Shown: positions 8,697-16,937 of the stretch, piece by piece | Numbering within the stretch: the stretch's first letter is position 1 | Layout of the letters: each line of letters starts with the position of its first letter | Assembly (NCBI RefSeq): GCF_026932795.1 | Contig: NZ_JADPVH010000048.1 | Coordinates: 1 to 32,983 of the forward strand | Source: Paenarthrobacter sp. Z7-10 | GTDB taxonomy: Bacteria; Actinomycetota; Actinomycetes; Actinomycetales; Micrococcaceae | Length of the DNA stretch: 32,983 nt | Direction of reading: 5' to 3' | Made by a program: the position numbers and the translations under genes | Notes under the pieces: model-generated | Databases searched by the model: none | Seen by the model: only the letters and a program-made list of their open reading frames with translations | Told to the model about the DNA's origin: nothing

Positions 8697-9473
8697 CTAC
8701 GCCAGTCGGTTTTCTACAAGGAAGTCGGCGAGCCTATCGCCGGCATCACCCTCGTCAATGATCTTTACGCCCGCTGCACGCGGGGGCTTCTCCGCAACTG
8801 TCAGCATGATTGAACGCGCCGCTTCCGGGTTGTCGGCCGTGATTCCGAGGTCTGAAAGGGAAAGCACTTCCAGGGGCCTCTTCTTGGCCGCCATAATTCC
8901 CTTGAAATTCGGAAAGCGCGCGCCGGGAAGCGCCTCGGTAATGGAAAGCACCGCCGGAAGGTTCGCTGATACCTGCTGCACGCCGGATTCAACGGGCCTG
9001 GAGCCAGACACCGCGCCGTCGCTGATCGTGACGGAGCTGAGGCCGGTGGCATGCGGCACATCGAGCAATTCGGCAAGCATCGCGGGAATCATGCCGCCGG
9101 ATCCATCGGTGGAGACATTGCCGGTGATCACCAGGTCAAAGCCAACGCGACGGATCGCGGCTGCGAGGGTTTCGGCCGTAAGTCCCAGATCGGCACCCCG
9201 AAGCGCCTCGTCAGAGACGTGGATGGCGCTCCCCGCTCCCATCGCGAGCGCCTTGCGTATCGTCGCCGTCGCGCCCTCGGAAGCCAAGGTGAGGACTGCG
9301 ACCTCCGTGCCCGCGTTCGCGTCGGCAAATGACAGCGCCAGCTCCAAGGACCGCTCACTTATCTCATCAATGACAGCCTCGCTGGCTTCGCGATCGGCGA
9401 GGCCTGTTTCAAGGTTCAGTTTTCGGTCCCCGTAGGTGTCGGGGACCTCCTTTACTAGGACGATAATCTTCAT
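8697..9473 (-). CDS. etfB: Electron transfer flavoprotein, beta subunit
   Basis: This 258-residue protein starts [13 protein letters not shown], the family opening, with AGGAAA upstream of ATG 9473. An upstream in-frame extension to 9584 is not supported by homologous sequence. The AMP/nucleotide-binding region is visible in [20 protein letters not shown] (about residues 117-136), and the recognition-loop end region is [20 protein letters not shown]. It forms the heterodimer with ETF alpha. First gene of the etfB-etfA-cytochrome b operon. The 180 bases upstream (9474-9652) should hold the promoter, but no confident -35/-10 pair was picked out. Confidence 0.95.
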   Translation of the reverse strand: MKIIVLVKEVPDTYGDRKLNLETGLADREASEAVIDEISERSLELALSFADANAGTEVAVLTLASEGATATIRKALAMGAGSAIHVSDEALRGADLGLTAETLAAAIRRVGFDLVITGNVSTDGSGGMIPAMLAELLDVPHATGLSSVTISDGAVSGSRPVESGVQQVSANLPAVLSITEALPGARFPNFKGIMAAKKRPLEVLSLSDLGITADNPEAARSIMLTVAEKPPRAAGVKIIDEGDAGDRLADFLVENRLA

Positions 9474-9652
9474 CGATGGCTTTCCTGTGGCGGGCTTGTC
9501 TCTCTCGAGGAGACATGTCGAATATCCCTCGAGTCTACGGAAGGAGGGCCGTCCTGGGCGACAGCGTCCGTGTCGCGAAGCCAAGTGCCTGGTCTACGTT
9601 GTTTGCAGTGCTCGGAACGGAGGCGGCGTGTCAGCTGCGCGATGCCTCAGCC

Positions 9653-10633
9653 TCAGAGCTGGAATTCGATCCACAACGGGTAGTGGTCCGAGATTCGCCA
9701 TGAGACATCGAGCCGGGTATGCCCGGCAAAGGCATGGGGGATGAAGTCGAAGGTGCCTGCCTTGCCCTGGTAGGTCAGGCCATGCAGCAGCGAGGCTCCC
9801 GTGTCTTTGGAGAACCAGGCGATCTGGTCGTAGAAGTGCGTGGACGTGTCGTTGTCGAACACGGTGCGCGGAACATTATTCAATTCCGTTGGCGGCCACA
9901 GTCCCGTGGAGACGAACGCCTCGTAGAGCGGGTTGCCGATCCGGTCCAGGTTGAAGTCGCCCAGTACCAGAAGGTTCTCGTTCAAATCCTTTGGCTCGTC
10001 AGCCCAGGCGCGCATCCACTGCGCAAACGCGGTGATCTCCGGCAGCCGATCCGTTTGCGTGGTCCCCCACATCACGTGCACCGTGGTCAGGGTAAAGCCG
10101 ACGGATCCCCTGGTGAAGCCGACGGACCCGCGGGTGAAGCCCGCCGCATACGGGGTGCGGGCAAACTGCAGGACCGGTCCTTGCGCGGCTGGTGGCAGGA
10201 CAATTTCCCCGACCAGGCCCGAGGGCTGGATTCTGGTGCTCTCGTACAGGAAGGTCAACCGCTCCCCGTTCCCGGCGTCGCCCTGGGTGACATCGGAGGT
10301 GATGGCCCGCCAGTTGGTTCCGAGCCGGGCCAGCAAGAACCTCAGCGCCGTGGTATCCCGGCGCACCTCCTGCACGGCCACCACATCGAAGCGGGAGATT
10401 ACTTCGGCGATGCACGCCACAGCGCGCCAGTCACGCTTCGGGGAATCGGATGGTGCTGCTTCCCACTTGGCGGTCAGATCGGCGAACGCCCGCAGGTTCC
10501 ACGTTCCGATCAATAGATTCGACTCCGTCCGGGCCGGTACCACGCCGTCCAGGGCCGCGGCCAAGCTCGCCAGGTCCGCCAGGACTGCCGGCGTAGCGCC
10601 CCCAACATCACCCGGGGTCATGCTCGCGATCAT
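9653..10633 (-). CDS. Endonuclease/exonuclease/phosphatase-fold protein
   Basis: The metal-dependent EEP fold (DNase I/exonuclease III/inositol phosphatase) is shown by LIGTWNLRAF near the N-terminus, VVAVQEVRRD (the metal-binding Glu), LVLGDFNLDRIG (catalytic Asp and Asn) and a C-terminal ISDHYPLWIEF (Asp-His pair). The substrate is unknown: DNA, RNA or a phosphoester are all possible. There is no clear signal peptide. ATG 10633 has GAGG close upstream; ATG 10621 is an alternative, and the longer frame to 10714 runs into an intergenic repeat and is less likely. A seven-residue duplication (VGFTRGS) lies in the middle, caused by a 21-bp tandem repeat. Confidence 0.85.
   Translation of the reverse strand: MIASMTPGDVGGATPAVLADLASLAAALDGVVPARTESNLLIGTWNLRAFADLTAKWEAAPSDSPKRDWRAVACIAEVISRFDVVAVQEVRRDTTALRFLLARLGTNWRAITSDVTQGDAGNGERLTFLYESTRIQPSGLVGEIVLPPAAQGPVLQFARTPYAAGFTRGSVGFTRGSVGFTLTTVHVMWGTTQTDRLPEITAFAQWMRAWADEPKDLNENLLVLGDFNLDRIGNPLYEAFVSTGLWPPTELNNVPRTVFDNDTSTHFYDQIAWFSKDTGASLLHGLTYQGKAGTFDFIPHAFAGHTRLDVSWRISDHYPLWIEFQL
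10095..10136. repeat. 21-bp tandem duplication inside the EEP gene
   Basis: Two adjacent 21-base units starting AAGCCGACGGA differ at a few positions only. They encode the repeated GFTRGSV segment. The insertion keeps the frame and probably lengthens a loop before the strand TLTTVHVMWG. Confidence 0.85.
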
Positions 10634-10687
10634 AGTCCTCGAAGCGGACCTTGGACAGATTTCGGGCGGCTCATTTCCGCAAAGGCG

Positions 10688-10782
10688 GCACAGTCCAGCG
10701 GCCGACATGGACACGTGTCGGAAGGGGGAACAGCCCGGCGGTTACGGCCGCATCAACGACACAATCCAGCGACCGACATGGA
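10688..10782. repeat. Pair of 23-bp direct repeats in an intergenic region
   Basis: CACAGTCCAGCGGCCGACAT with GGA following (10688-10710) recurs with two mismatches at 10760-10782, 72 bases away. The first copy overlaps a perfect six-base inverted repeat, CCGACA and TGTCGG, around TGGACACG. The spacer is GC-rich. These look like copies of a dispersed intergenic element, but only two copies are visible here. They lie between the FAD oxidase end and the EEP gene start. Confidence 0.65.
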
Positions 10783-10812
10783 GCCCGGCAACCGGCCGGC
10801 GCAGCCCGCCGG

Positions 10813-12231
10813 TTACCCGGCGGCCGGCGGGGCCAGTTGGGCCGGCCTGATGTTCGCGTTGCGGTGGAACACGTTATAGGGGTCCCAGTCGGCCTTGACC
10901 TGCGCGAGTCTGTCGTACTTCTGCGCTCCATACGAGGCACGGATCCGGTCCTCGTCGGCATCGGCCAGGAAATTCACGTAGGTGCCGGATCCCGGTGCCT
11001 TGGCACGCATCGCCGTCCAAAATGTCCGGACCCATTCGCGTTCCTGCGGAAGCAATTCCGGCGTCGGACAGCTGGCCGAGATATTGAGGACCCACTTGCC
11101 CTGCCGGCTGCCGCCAAAGGCCGTATCGCCGTCGGCCACCCGGGAGAATGCACCGGTCAGGGGAAAGATCGGGACGAAGGACAGGGGCGAGGCTCTTCGT
11201 GGCAGATGCTCGACGAGAACGTCGATGGCTTCGTCGCTGAGGTCGTCCAGATACAGCGCTTTCTCGTAGGAGTAGGCACCCCAGGGAGCGGCATCGTCGA
11301 ACATGTGCTGGAGCTGGACGTACGGGATAGGGGTAATCAGCTGCCACTGCGGGGCCGGGGCCATCTGTTGGACGGCCTCGAGGGCCTTTTCATGGTCCTC
11401 GGCCGAGCCCCAATTGACCACGATCAGGGCAAAACCGGGCTGGCCCTGGTACTCCGGCGGAACGAATGGAGCCGGCGGGGCACTGAGGCCCGCGATCAGG
11501 TAGCCCATATCGTCCGGAAGCGTCGCCCCCAGGTCCCGGCTGAACCGCAGCCCGTCCCGCCCATGCTCGGTGCTCCAGAAGAAGATCGCCACGTTGGCCA
11601 TCGGCGGGACCTGATGGAGTGCGAATTCGAACGTGGTGACGATGCCGAAGTTCCCTCCGCCCCCGCGCAGTGCCCAAAAAAGGTCGGGATTACTTTGGGC
11701 GGAGGCGCTCACGATGCGTCCTTCGGCGGTCACGACTTCGGCCGAAACGAGACTGTCGCACGTCAGGCCGGCGCGGCCGGTCAACCAGCCGATGCCGCCT
11801 CCCAAGGTCAGACCGGCCACCCCCGTGTGGCTGATGAACCCGCCCGTCACCGCCAGGCCATACTGCTGAGTGGCTCCGTCCAACTGCTCCCACGTGGTGC
11901 CGGGGCCACAACGCGCCCGCCGGGTCTCCGGATCCACGTTGACCGTGTTCATCGTGCCCAGGTTGATCATCAGGCCGCCATCATTGACGCCGTGGCCGGC
12001 ATAGCTGTGGCCGCCGCCGCGGACAGCTAATTCCAGGCCCTCGGCCCGGGCGAAGGTAATGGCGTCGGCCACCTGGGCAGGGGTCCCAGGCCGGACAATG
12101 GCTGCCGGCCTGCGGTCGATGTCTCCGTTCCATACCGATCGGGCCTCGTCGTATCCGGGGTGACCCGGGATGATCACCTGTCCCCCAAACGAGGCGCGAA
12201 AAGCTGATATTGCGTCCTCAGAAACAGGCAT
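10813..12231 (-). CDS. FAD-binding oxidoreductase, berberine-bridge-enzyme type
   Basis: The 472-residue protein has the PCMH/VAO FAD domain: IVRPGTPAQVADAITFAR, then RGGGHSYAG with His 75 as the expected covalent 8-alpha-FAD attachment site, then TGVAGLTLGGGIGWL. Plant-type BBE enzymes carry a second FAD bond through a Cys before VG/AG; here that place reads GGFISHTGVAG with no Cys, so a single covalent His bond is predicted, as in 6-hydroxy-D-nicotine oxidase. The C-terminal BBE segment is present (YGAQKYDRLAQVKADWDPYNVFHRN). Such enzymes oxidise alcohols, amines or sugars using oxygen; the substrate is unknown. The ATG at 12231 has GGAGGA upstream. There is no signal peptide. Confidence 0.92.
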   Translation of the reverse strand: MPVSEDAISAFRASFGGQVIIPGHPGYDEARSVWNGDIDRRPAAIVRPGTPAQVADAITFARAEGLELAVRGGGHSYAGHGVNDGGLMINLGTMNTVNVDPETRRARCGPGTTWEQLDGATQQYGLAVTGGFISHTGVAGLTLGGGIGWLTGRAGLTCDSLVSAEVVTAEGRIVSASAQSNPDLFWALRGGGGNFGIVTTFEFALHQVPPMANVAIFFWSTEHGRDGLRFSRDLGATLPDDMGYLIAGLSAPPAPFVPPEYQGQPGFALIVVNWGSAEDHEKALEAVQQMAPAPQWQLITPIPYVQLQHMFDDAAPWGAYSYEKALYLDDLSDEAIDVLVEHLPRRASPLSFVPIFPLTGAFSRVADGDTAFGGSRQGKWVLNISASCPTPELLPQEREWVRTFWTAMRAKAPGSGTYVNFLADADEDRIRASYGAQKYDRLAQVKADWDPYNVFHRNANIRPAQLAPPAAG

Positions 12232-12445
12232 GGTTTTCCTCCTGCGGTATGTGATAGCAAGAGCGTACTCCTCTGCAAGGCGCAGCGCGCCTCTGGTTGC
12301 CATGCGCCATATATGCAGGGCTATGAGGGGTGCAGATAGTGACATCGAAACGAATCGGGGCAGTCAATGCGGGGTATTTTCCTGCGTCTGCATGATGGCG
12401 GCGGACGCGCTCAAACCCCGGCGGCGCAACCCTGCCGCGGACGCA

Positions 12446-12484
12446 CGACAGTCCCCCGGTTCTCTTGGAACGAGGGGACTGTCG
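12446..12484 (-). terminator. Strong perfect hairpin after the alcohol dehydrogenase gene
   Basis: CGACAGTCCCC and GGGGACTGTCG form an 11-base perfect stem. Inside the 17-base loop GTTC and GAAC can pair again. It lies about 45 bases past the stop of the upstream minus-strand dehydrogenase gene, so it most likely ends that transcript. It has no long U-run, as is common in actinobacterial terminators. Confidence 0.7.
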
Positions 12485-12528
12485 GGTACCGCTTGACCCG
12501 GAGGTCACCGGGTGTCCGGCTCGGCAGG

Positions 12529-13572
12529 TTAGCTCAGCGTGGAGGCGTCGATGACGAACCGGTAGCGCACGTCGGAGGCCAGGACCCTCTCATACGCTTC
12601 GTTGATCTGGCTGGCCGGGATGACCTCGATTTCGGCGCCCAGCTTGTGCTCGGCACAGAAATCAAGCATTTCCTGAGTTTCGCGGATGCCGCCGATCATC
12701 GAGCCGGCAAAGGAGTGGCGGCCGGCGATCAGGGAGAAGGCGTTCAGCGACAGGGGCTCGGCCGGAGCGCCGACATTGACCAGGGCGCCGTCGAGTGCCA
12801 GCAGGGACAGGTACTCGTCGACGTTGATTTTCGCGCTGACGGTGTTCACAATCAGGTCGAAAGTGCCGGCGAGCGTCTCGAAAGTTCCGGAGTCCGAAGT
12901 AGCGAAATACTCGTCCGCGCCGAGGCGAAGACCGTCCTCCTGCTTCTTCAGCGACTGGGAAAGGACCGTGACGTGGGCACCCATCGCGTGCGCGATCTTC
13001 ACCGCCATGTGACCAAGTCCGCCCAGTCCGACGACGGCGACCTTCTTGCCCGGGCCGGCCCCCCAGTGGCGCAGCGGGGAGTAAGTGGTGATGCCGGCGC
13101 ACAGCAGTGGCGCGGCGGCGTCGAGCTCGATGCCTTCCGGGATCGTGACGACGAAGTCTTCGGTTACGACGACGTGGGTGGAGTAACCGCCCTGGGTGAT
13201 CGTGCCGTCGCGGTCGACGGCGCCGTAAGTGCCGGTGTTGCCTTTCAGGCAGTACTGTTCCTCGCCGGCCTGGCAGTTTGCACACTCGCCGCAGGAGTTC
13301 ACCATGCAGCCGACTCCGACCCGGTCGCCCACGGCATGCTTGGTGACGGCGGAACCGACCTCGGAGACGATTCCGGCAATTTCGTGGCCGGGTGCCAGCG
13401 GGTAGGACTGCGGACCCCACTCGCCGCGGACGGTGTGGATGTCGGAGTGGCAGATGCCGGCAAACTTGATGTCAATCAGCACATCGTGGGGGCCGACGTC
13501 GCGCCGCTCGATGGTGGTCGGGACAAGGTCCTCGGTCGCGGACGGGGCGGCGTAAGCGTTGACGGTAAGCAT
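12529..13572 (-). CDS. Zinc-dependent NAD(P) alcohol dehydrogenase (cinnamyl/YahK-type)
   Basis: The MDR fold is clear in this 347-residue protein. Catalytic zinc ligands are in AGICHSDIH (Cys 41) and APGHEIAG (His 63, Glu 64). The structural zinc lobe [15 protein letters not shown] supplies Cys 94, 97, 100 and 108. The dinucleotide motif is [13 protein letters not shown], followed by VLSQSLKKQ, where Ser rather than acidic residues after the second strand suggests NADP(H). Family members reduce aldehydes or oxidise primary alcohols. ATG 13572 has GGAG five bases upstream and gives the normal family start, so the 16 extra residues up to 13620 are left out. Confidence 0.94.
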   Translation of the reverse strand: MLTVNAYAAPSATEDLVPTTIERRDVGPHDVLIDIKFAGICHSDIHTVRGEWGPQSYPLAPGHEIAGIVSEVGSAVTKHAVGDRVGVGCMVNSCGECANCQAGEEQYCLKGNTGTYGAVDRDGTITQGGYSTHVVVTEDFVVTIPEGIELDAAAPLLCAGITTYSPLRHWGAGPGKKVAVVGLGGLGHMAVKIAHAMGAHVTVLSQSLKKQEDGLRLGADEYFATSDSGTFETLAGTFDLIVNTVSAKINVDEYLSLLALDGALVNVGAPAEPLSLNAFSLIAGRHSFAGSMIGGIRETQEMLDFCAEHKLGAEIEVIPASQINEAYERVLASDVRYRFVIDASTLS

Positions 13573-13909
13573 ATTTCTCCGGTAACTGTTGGTTGATTGG
13601 AAGGGTTTGCGGTCGGCCATGGAGCAAAACCCGACAGGACCGAACGCCGAACATCGGCTTCGGTCCCATCTGCGTCAACAGGTAACGCCGGCCATTCATT
13701 CCAGACAGAGAGCCGAGGCTTATAGATGCCTCGGTGGGCGACGGCCGGTGGACGCCAGATTAATCGGCGGCGAATTGTTGCCAAATGATCTTCGCTGGCC
13801 ACCGCAGCAGCGGTGGCGCGACAAATCCAGGCGCTAGATTCGTTACTGCACGGGCCGTACCGGCCGGCTGGATGACGTCCAGTCCACCGGTGGGCGCCAT
13901 CGACTAAGA
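13573..13909. other. Divergent intergenic region, no gene seen
   Basis: This region separates the minus-strand dehydrogenase from the plus-strand phosphoesterase. It should carry both promoters. No reading frame with an RBS and protein-like sequence was found, and no clear sigma-factor box or operator was identified with confidence. Confidence 0.4.
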
Positions 13910-15751
13910 ATGAGGATGGGAATCCGAATGAAGCAGCTGCACAGACGACGCTGGGAAACTGCTGCCGGGGCAGCAGCCTTGGCCTCGGCCCTCACCGCGG
14001 GGATGGTTGGCCTTGGAGCGCCGGCCGCCATGGCAGCGCAACACCATGGCCCTCCCACCGGACACCACGGCACCACCGCCACCCCAATCAAACATGTGGT
14101 GGTGATCTTCGGTGAGAACGTCTCCTTCGACCATTACTTCGCCACTTATCCGCAGGCGGCGAACATCCCCGGCGAAACCCAGCAGGGCACCGGAATTCCC
14201 GCCGCCGGCTTCCATCCGGCTAAGAGCACGCCGAAGAACATCGCCACGTTGCGTCAGGACAACCTGCTCGCGCCCAACAACCCCAACTCGGTCCAGCCGT
14301 CCCGCCTCAGTCCATCCCAGGCCGTGACCTGCGATCAGGACCACAATTACACCGCCGAACAAAACGCCTACAACGGCGGCGCCATGGATCAGTTCGTCAA
14401 GTACACCAGCCGGGATGCCTGCGGCGCGAACCAGTATGGCCGCCCAGGACTGACCATGGACTACTACGACGGCAACACCGTCACGGGCATTTGGAATTAC
14501 GCCCAAAACTACGCCATGAGTGACGCCCACTTCAGCACCACCTTCGGCCCGTCAACCCCAGGGGCCCTGAATCTGGTATCCGGGCAGACTCACGGTGCCG
14601 CCGAATTCACCGCCACCGGTCAGCCCGTCACGCCCGCGCAGAGCGACTATGCCGTTCGTGTTCCGGACGCCAACGGTGTGGGCACCGTTATCAACGACCC
14701 GGACCCGGTCCACGATGACTGCTCCAACAACAATCACGCCAACTCCAACAATCTGCTGGGCATGCAGGGCAAAAACATCGGCGACCTGCTCAATGCCAAG
14801 AATGTCAGCTGGGGCTGGTTCCAGGGCGGCTTCGCTCCCACCACGGCCGCGACCGCAAGCTCTGCGGCCATTTGCGGGAGCACCCACACCAACGTCGCAG
14901 GCGGGGCTGTCAATGACTACAGCCCGCACCACGAACCATTCCAGTACTATGCCTCGACGGCCAATCCGCATCACTTGGCGCCTGCCAGCACGGCCGAAAT
15001 TGGACACAGCGGCCAGGCGAACCACCAATACGACATGACCAGCTTCGACAAGGTGGTCAACTCGGATAACATGCCCGCTGTTTCTTTCCTGAAGGCCGGC
15101 AGCTACCAGGACGGCCACGCCGCCTACTCCGACCCGATCGACGAACAGAAATTCATCACCGCCCAGGTCAACGCCATCGAAAAGTCAAAAAATTGGAACA
15201 GCACGGCGATCGTGCTGGCCTACGATGACTCCGATGGCTGGTACGACCATGTCGCCGCGGCCGTGAAGAATGCTTCCAACTCCGACGACGACGCCGCATG
15301 GTGCCTGAATGCCTACAACAAGGGCGTCCCGGCCGCGAACGGCTATGCGGACCGTTGCGGCCCTGGCCCCCGTCAGCCCTTGGTGGTCATATCTGCCTTT
15401 GCGAAGAAAAACTTTGTTGACCACACGCAGACGGACCAATCCTCCATTCTGCGCTTCATCGAGGACAACTGGCATACCGGACAGATCGGGGATGGATCCG
15501 CCGATGCCGACGCCGGCAGCATCATGGCCATGTTCGACTTCAAACACCAGCGCAGCGACAAGGTGCTGCTCAACGAACAGACCGGCGCTGTTGCCTCCAT
15601 TATCTCGGGCAAGGACGACGACGGCGGCGGTCAGGGCGACAACGGCAACCACGACAACAACGGTCAAAGCGACGACGGTCGCGGTAGCCACGGCGGTGGG
15701 AGCCACCACGGCGAAAAAGCCGATCACCGCAACAGCAACCGCATTTCCTAA
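13910..15751 (+). CDS. Secreted phospholipase C/alkaline phosphatase-family phosphoesterase
   Basis: After a signal peptide (arginines RRRW, hydrophobic core, likely cut after APAAMAA) comes the family opening IKHVVVIFGENVSFDHYFATYP. Further conserved stretches are STPGALNLVSGQTHG, VSWGWFQGG, STAIVLAYDDSDGWYDHV and VVISAFAKKNFVDHTQTDQSSILRFIEDNW. These match the PF04185 phosphoesterase family (phospholipase C, acid phosphatase AcpA). It should hydrolyse phosphoester bonds outside the cell. The two-Arg N-terminus would fit Tat export, though the motif is weak. The last 45 residues are Gly/Asp/Asn/His-rich and disordered, possibly metal binding. ATGs at 13910, 13916 and 13928 are all possible; the last best fits the signal peptide. 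Confidence 0.92.
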   Translation: MRMGIRMKQLHRRRWETAAGAAALASALTAGMVGLGAPAAMAAQHHGPPTGHHGTTATPIKHVVVIFGENVSFDHYFATYPQAANIPGETQQGTGIPAAGFHPAKSTPKNIATLRQDNLLAPNNPNSVQPSRLSPSQAVTCDQDHNYTAEQNAYNGGAMDQFVKYTSRDACGANQYGRPGLTMDYYDGNTVTGIWNYAQNYAMSDAHFSTTFGPSTPGALNLVSGQTHGAAEFTATGQPVTPAQSDYAVRVPDANGVGTVINDPDPVHDDCSNNNHANSNNLLGMQGKNIGDLLNAKNVSWGWFQGGFAPTTAATASSAAICGSTHTNVAGGAVNDYSPHHEPFQYYASTANPHHLAPASTAEIGHSGQANHQYDMTSFDKVVNSDNMPAVSFLKAGSYQDGHAAYSDPIDEQKFITAQVNAIEKSKNWNSTAIVLAYDDSDGWYDHVAAAVKNASNSDDDAAWCLNAYNKGVPAANGYADRCGPGPRQPLVVISAFAKKNFVDHTQTDQSSILRFIEDNWHTGQIGDGSADADAGSIMAMFDFKHQRSDKVLLNEQTGAVASIISGKDDDGGGQGDNGNHDNNGQSDDGRGSHGGGSHHGEKADHRNSNRIS

Positions 15752-15768
15752 CTCGGCGCTGCCGGCAG

Positions 15769-16740
15769 CTACTTTGCCCTGGTCCGCAGCGCACCTGCGG
15801 GCCAGGGCAGCGTGGCAAGAACGACCGCGGCCAGGGTAAGGACGGTTCCGAAAATGGTTTCCGGCGCCACCACCGTCCCGGGCGTCGGGAAGCTCAGGTC
15901 CAGCACCAGCGATCCGAGCATCTGACCGGAAATAACGCCCAGGCCCAGCTGCAGCACGCCGATGACCTTCACCAGCAGGCCGCCGAGCACCACGAAAAGG
16001 CATCCGAGTGGCCCGCCCAAATACAGCCACCACTCGCCCGGAAGAGCGGCCGCGGGCCCGGCGACCAGCACCTTGGCCAGCCACGCCAGCGTCAAAAAGA
16101 GCGTACCGCCCAAAAAGTTGACCAGCGTGGACGCCAGTGGCGTCCGGTAGACCACTGCCAGAAAGCCGATCGCGCCCTGCTGCGGCGATTGCAGCAGACC
16201 CGCAGCCAGGGGCATCAGCAGCGGAAGCACGGCCGCGGCCGCGGGTCCGGAGCCGAATCGGGGTGACACGGCCCACGTCACCGCGATCAGTATCAAAGCC
16301 ACACTCAGCAGCCGAACCGGAGTGATCCGCCGTCGGCCGGCCGGGCCGAATCCGATACTGTCCGTCATCAATCCGCTGACGCTGCTCCCGGCCACCACGG
16401 CGACGGTGAACAGGGCCACGCCCAGTACCCCGATGGTGGCTGCCTGGGACAGCACATAATAGGCTCCAACGAGTCCACAGAGCATGTACCAGGGGCGGAT
16501 CTGCCTCAGCCGGAGCGCCGGCACGATTCGCGCCACACCGGCCCGACCTCGCGGCAAGGCTGCGCAGAGCACCGCAGCCACCACCAGGCCCGTAACGAAA
16601 CTTACCAGCGCGGCCGCGATGTTGTCCTGCAGGTGCTGGGCCAGCGCGCCGTTGAGCCTGGCCTGCACCGGCATCACGAGGCCGCCAGCCACCGCCAGGG
16701 TTTGGCCCAGCGCCGGCGGCAGCTTTGTTCGTTGTTTCAC
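15769..16740 (-). CDS. DMT-superfamily transporter (YdcZ/DUF606 type)
   Basis: The 323-residue hydrophobic protein contains an internal duplication typical of two-domain DUF606 proteins: ARLNGALAQ with ALVSFVTGL in the first half, and SPQQGAIG with TLVNFLGGTLFLT in the second. About ten membrane helices are expected. Members are proposed small-molecule exporters; the substrate is not known. GTG 16740 gives the natural start VKQRTKLPPALGQTLAVAGG; the frame open up to 16818 has no support. It is convergent with the phosphoesterase gene (17-base gap) and divergent from the ferric-reductase operon. Confidence 0.82.
   Translation of the reverse strand: MKQRTKLPPALGQTLAVAGGLVMPVQARLNGALAQHLQDNIAAALVSFVTGLVVAAVLCAALPRGRAGVARIVPALRLRQIRPWYMLCGLVGAYYVLSQAATIGVLGVALFTVAVVAGSSVSGLMTDSIGFGPAGRRRITPVRLLSVALILIAVTWAVSPRFGSGPAAAAVLPLLMPLAAGLLQSPQQGAIGFLAVVYRTPLASTLVNFLGGTLFLTLAWLAKVLVAGPAAALPGEWWLYLGGPLGCLFVVLGGLLVKVIGVLQLGLGVISGQMLGSLVLDLSFPTPGTVVAPETIFGTVLTLAAVVLATLPWPAGALRTRAK
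15777..15807. terminator. Long hairpin shared by convergent gene ends
   Basis: CCCTGG-T-CCGCAG (15777-15789) pairs with CTGCGG-G-CCAGGG (15795-15807): 12 base pairs plus one T.G pair, and a five-base loop. It lies 25 bases after the phosphoesterase stop and inside the last codons of the convergent transporter gene, so it can terminate the plus-strand transcript. It has no U-run on this side. Confidence 0.55.
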
Positions 16741-16937
16741 CCTGCACAGCCTAGAGTCCTGCCGGACCCTGTGCGAGCCGGCAGCGCTGCGACCGGCTCG
16801 CCTGTGCAGGGAACACACAGCTCATTCACAGCCTTTCGAATGGCGGGGTAAGGGGCCCGGCTTTAATGTTGTTCCAGAAGCAACGTTCCGGAAATGCCGG
16901 CCGCGAACTCTCCCTGTTCCGACGTAAGGATCGACCG

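Noticed and set aside
8697-9584. Longer etfB start at 9584
   Set aside because: The extra 37 residues are Arg/Pro-rich and precede the conserved [13 protein letters not shown] start, which has its own RBS.
10651-12030. 459-codon plus-strand frame opposite the FAD oxidase
   Set aside because: Antisense to a gene with clear FAD motifs and RBS; composition follows the third-position GC of the real gene.
12367-13596. 409-codon plus-strand frame opposite the alcohol dehydrogenase
   Set aside because: Antisense shadow; the dehydrogenase zinc sites are unmistakable on the minus strand.
15185-16747. 520-codon minus-strand frame spanning the phosphoesterase and transporter
   Set aside because: It crosses two real genes, on opposite strands, in the wrong frame, with Arg/Gly-rich noise.
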